Shown here one piece after another: positions 14,204 to 14,436 of a DNA stretch of 14,436 nucleotides (its first letter is position 1; each line of letters opens with the position of its first letter). The stretch comes from an uncultured Clostridia bacterium. Its GTDB lineage: Bacteria > Bacillota > Clostridia > TANB77 > CAG-465. The position numbers and the translations under genes are program-made. The DNA lies in assembly GCA_934162655.1 (NCBI GenBank), contig CAKPJL010000027.1, forward strand, positions 1 to 14,436, written 5' to 3'. Below the pieces are notes generated by a model. The model did not search any database, had not been told where the DNA came from, and saw only the letters and a list, made by a program, of their open reading frames with translations.

Positions 14204-14436
14204 TTATTCTTCTATTCTATCTCTTATACTTCTATGATAAGATATAGTAAATCTATGTATTTCATCTTGTAAAAATGTTATAAAATTAAATATATTCTTA
14301 TGTTGTTTTATGTCTATTTCTTCACCATCAAGTCTCATAAGGGCACGTGTTCTATGATTAGAATCTTTTACCATTCCATACACTAATACATCTTCTTCTA
14401 GTTCATCTAGCACTTTTTTTACTGCTTGAAGCTGAG
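14204..14436 (-). CDS. uvrC: Excinuclease ABC subunit C, C-terminal part (runs off the right edge)
   Basis: UvrC makes the two cuts around a DNA lesion in nucleotide excision repair after loading by UvrA and UvrB. Only the last 76 residues are visible. They match the end of the RNase H-like 5'-incision domain: QLQAVKKVLDEL, then VYGMVKDSNHRTRALM, GEEIDI, and FLQDEIHRFTISYHRSIRD. The Asp of VKDSNH and the His of DEIHRF correspond to two of the catalytic triad residues. The protein then stops at RIEE. Usual UvrC proteins continue for about 60-80 residues with a tandem helix-hairpin-helix DNA-binding domain. No remnant of it is visible in the 41 bases before the next gene. The stop is TAA, so no recoding of TGA is involved. 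Confidence 0.9.
   Translation of the reverse strand, partial: QLQAVKKVLDELEEDVLVYGMVKDSNHRTRALMRLDGEEIDIKQHKNIFNFITFLQDEIHRFTISYHRSIRDRIEE

Overview
The window reads as chromosomal DNA of a low-GC Gram-positive bacterium, most likely a Clostridia-type Firmicute. Signs are the very AT-rich sequence, strong AGGAGG-type ribosome binding sites, an FtsK/SpoIIIE translocase, a DUF1540 protein, a VanW-family protein and a pyrimidine-nucleoside phosphorylase. Coding density is high, no gap exceeds 150 bases, and I see no tRNA, rRNA, insertion sequence, phage gene or CRISPR array. Of 15 visible stop codons, 12 are TAA, 3 are TAG and none is TGA.

Left part (1-6094, all minus strand): a tightly packed run read from about 6094 down to 1. 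In order it encodes a pilin-like membrane-anchored protein with a LamG-like C-terminus, pyrimidine-nucleoside phosphorylase (pdp), 16S rRNA methyltransferase RsmD, a coiled-coil protein resembling ATP synthase stalk subunits, the DNA translocase FtsK/SpoIIIE, and the start of peptide deformylase (def). Spacings are 1 to 27 bases and several ribosome binding sites lie inside the end of the gene before, so this looks like one operon.

Centre (6183-11493): divergent from that operon, an asparagine-synthetase-like protein with an eroded glutaminase pocket is followed by a VanW-family membrane-anchored protein, both on plus, ending at a strong terminator. Facing them on minus is tex (RNA-binding S1 protein) followed by a small two-helix membrane protein.

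Right part (11496-14436): short, mostly single-gene units. They are an unrecognised 166-residue protein under a perfect consensus promoter carrying repeated TAGCA elements, a short-chain dehydrogenase on plus, an 8-Cys/Met-rich 63-residue protein, an HD-domain phosphohydrolase, a DUF1540 protein with extra cysteines, and the 3' end of uvrC, which stops before the usual helix-hairpin-helix tail. This part has recurring regulatory architecture: consensus promoters, a hairpin directly before the ribosome binding site in three leaders, and two promoters whose -35 box sits in the T-tail of the preceding terminator.

I do not see a clear new multi-gene system. The best candidates for novelty are the AsnB-like/VanW pair, the pilin-LamG protein, the promoter/operator layout at 12029-12109, and the UvrC truncation.
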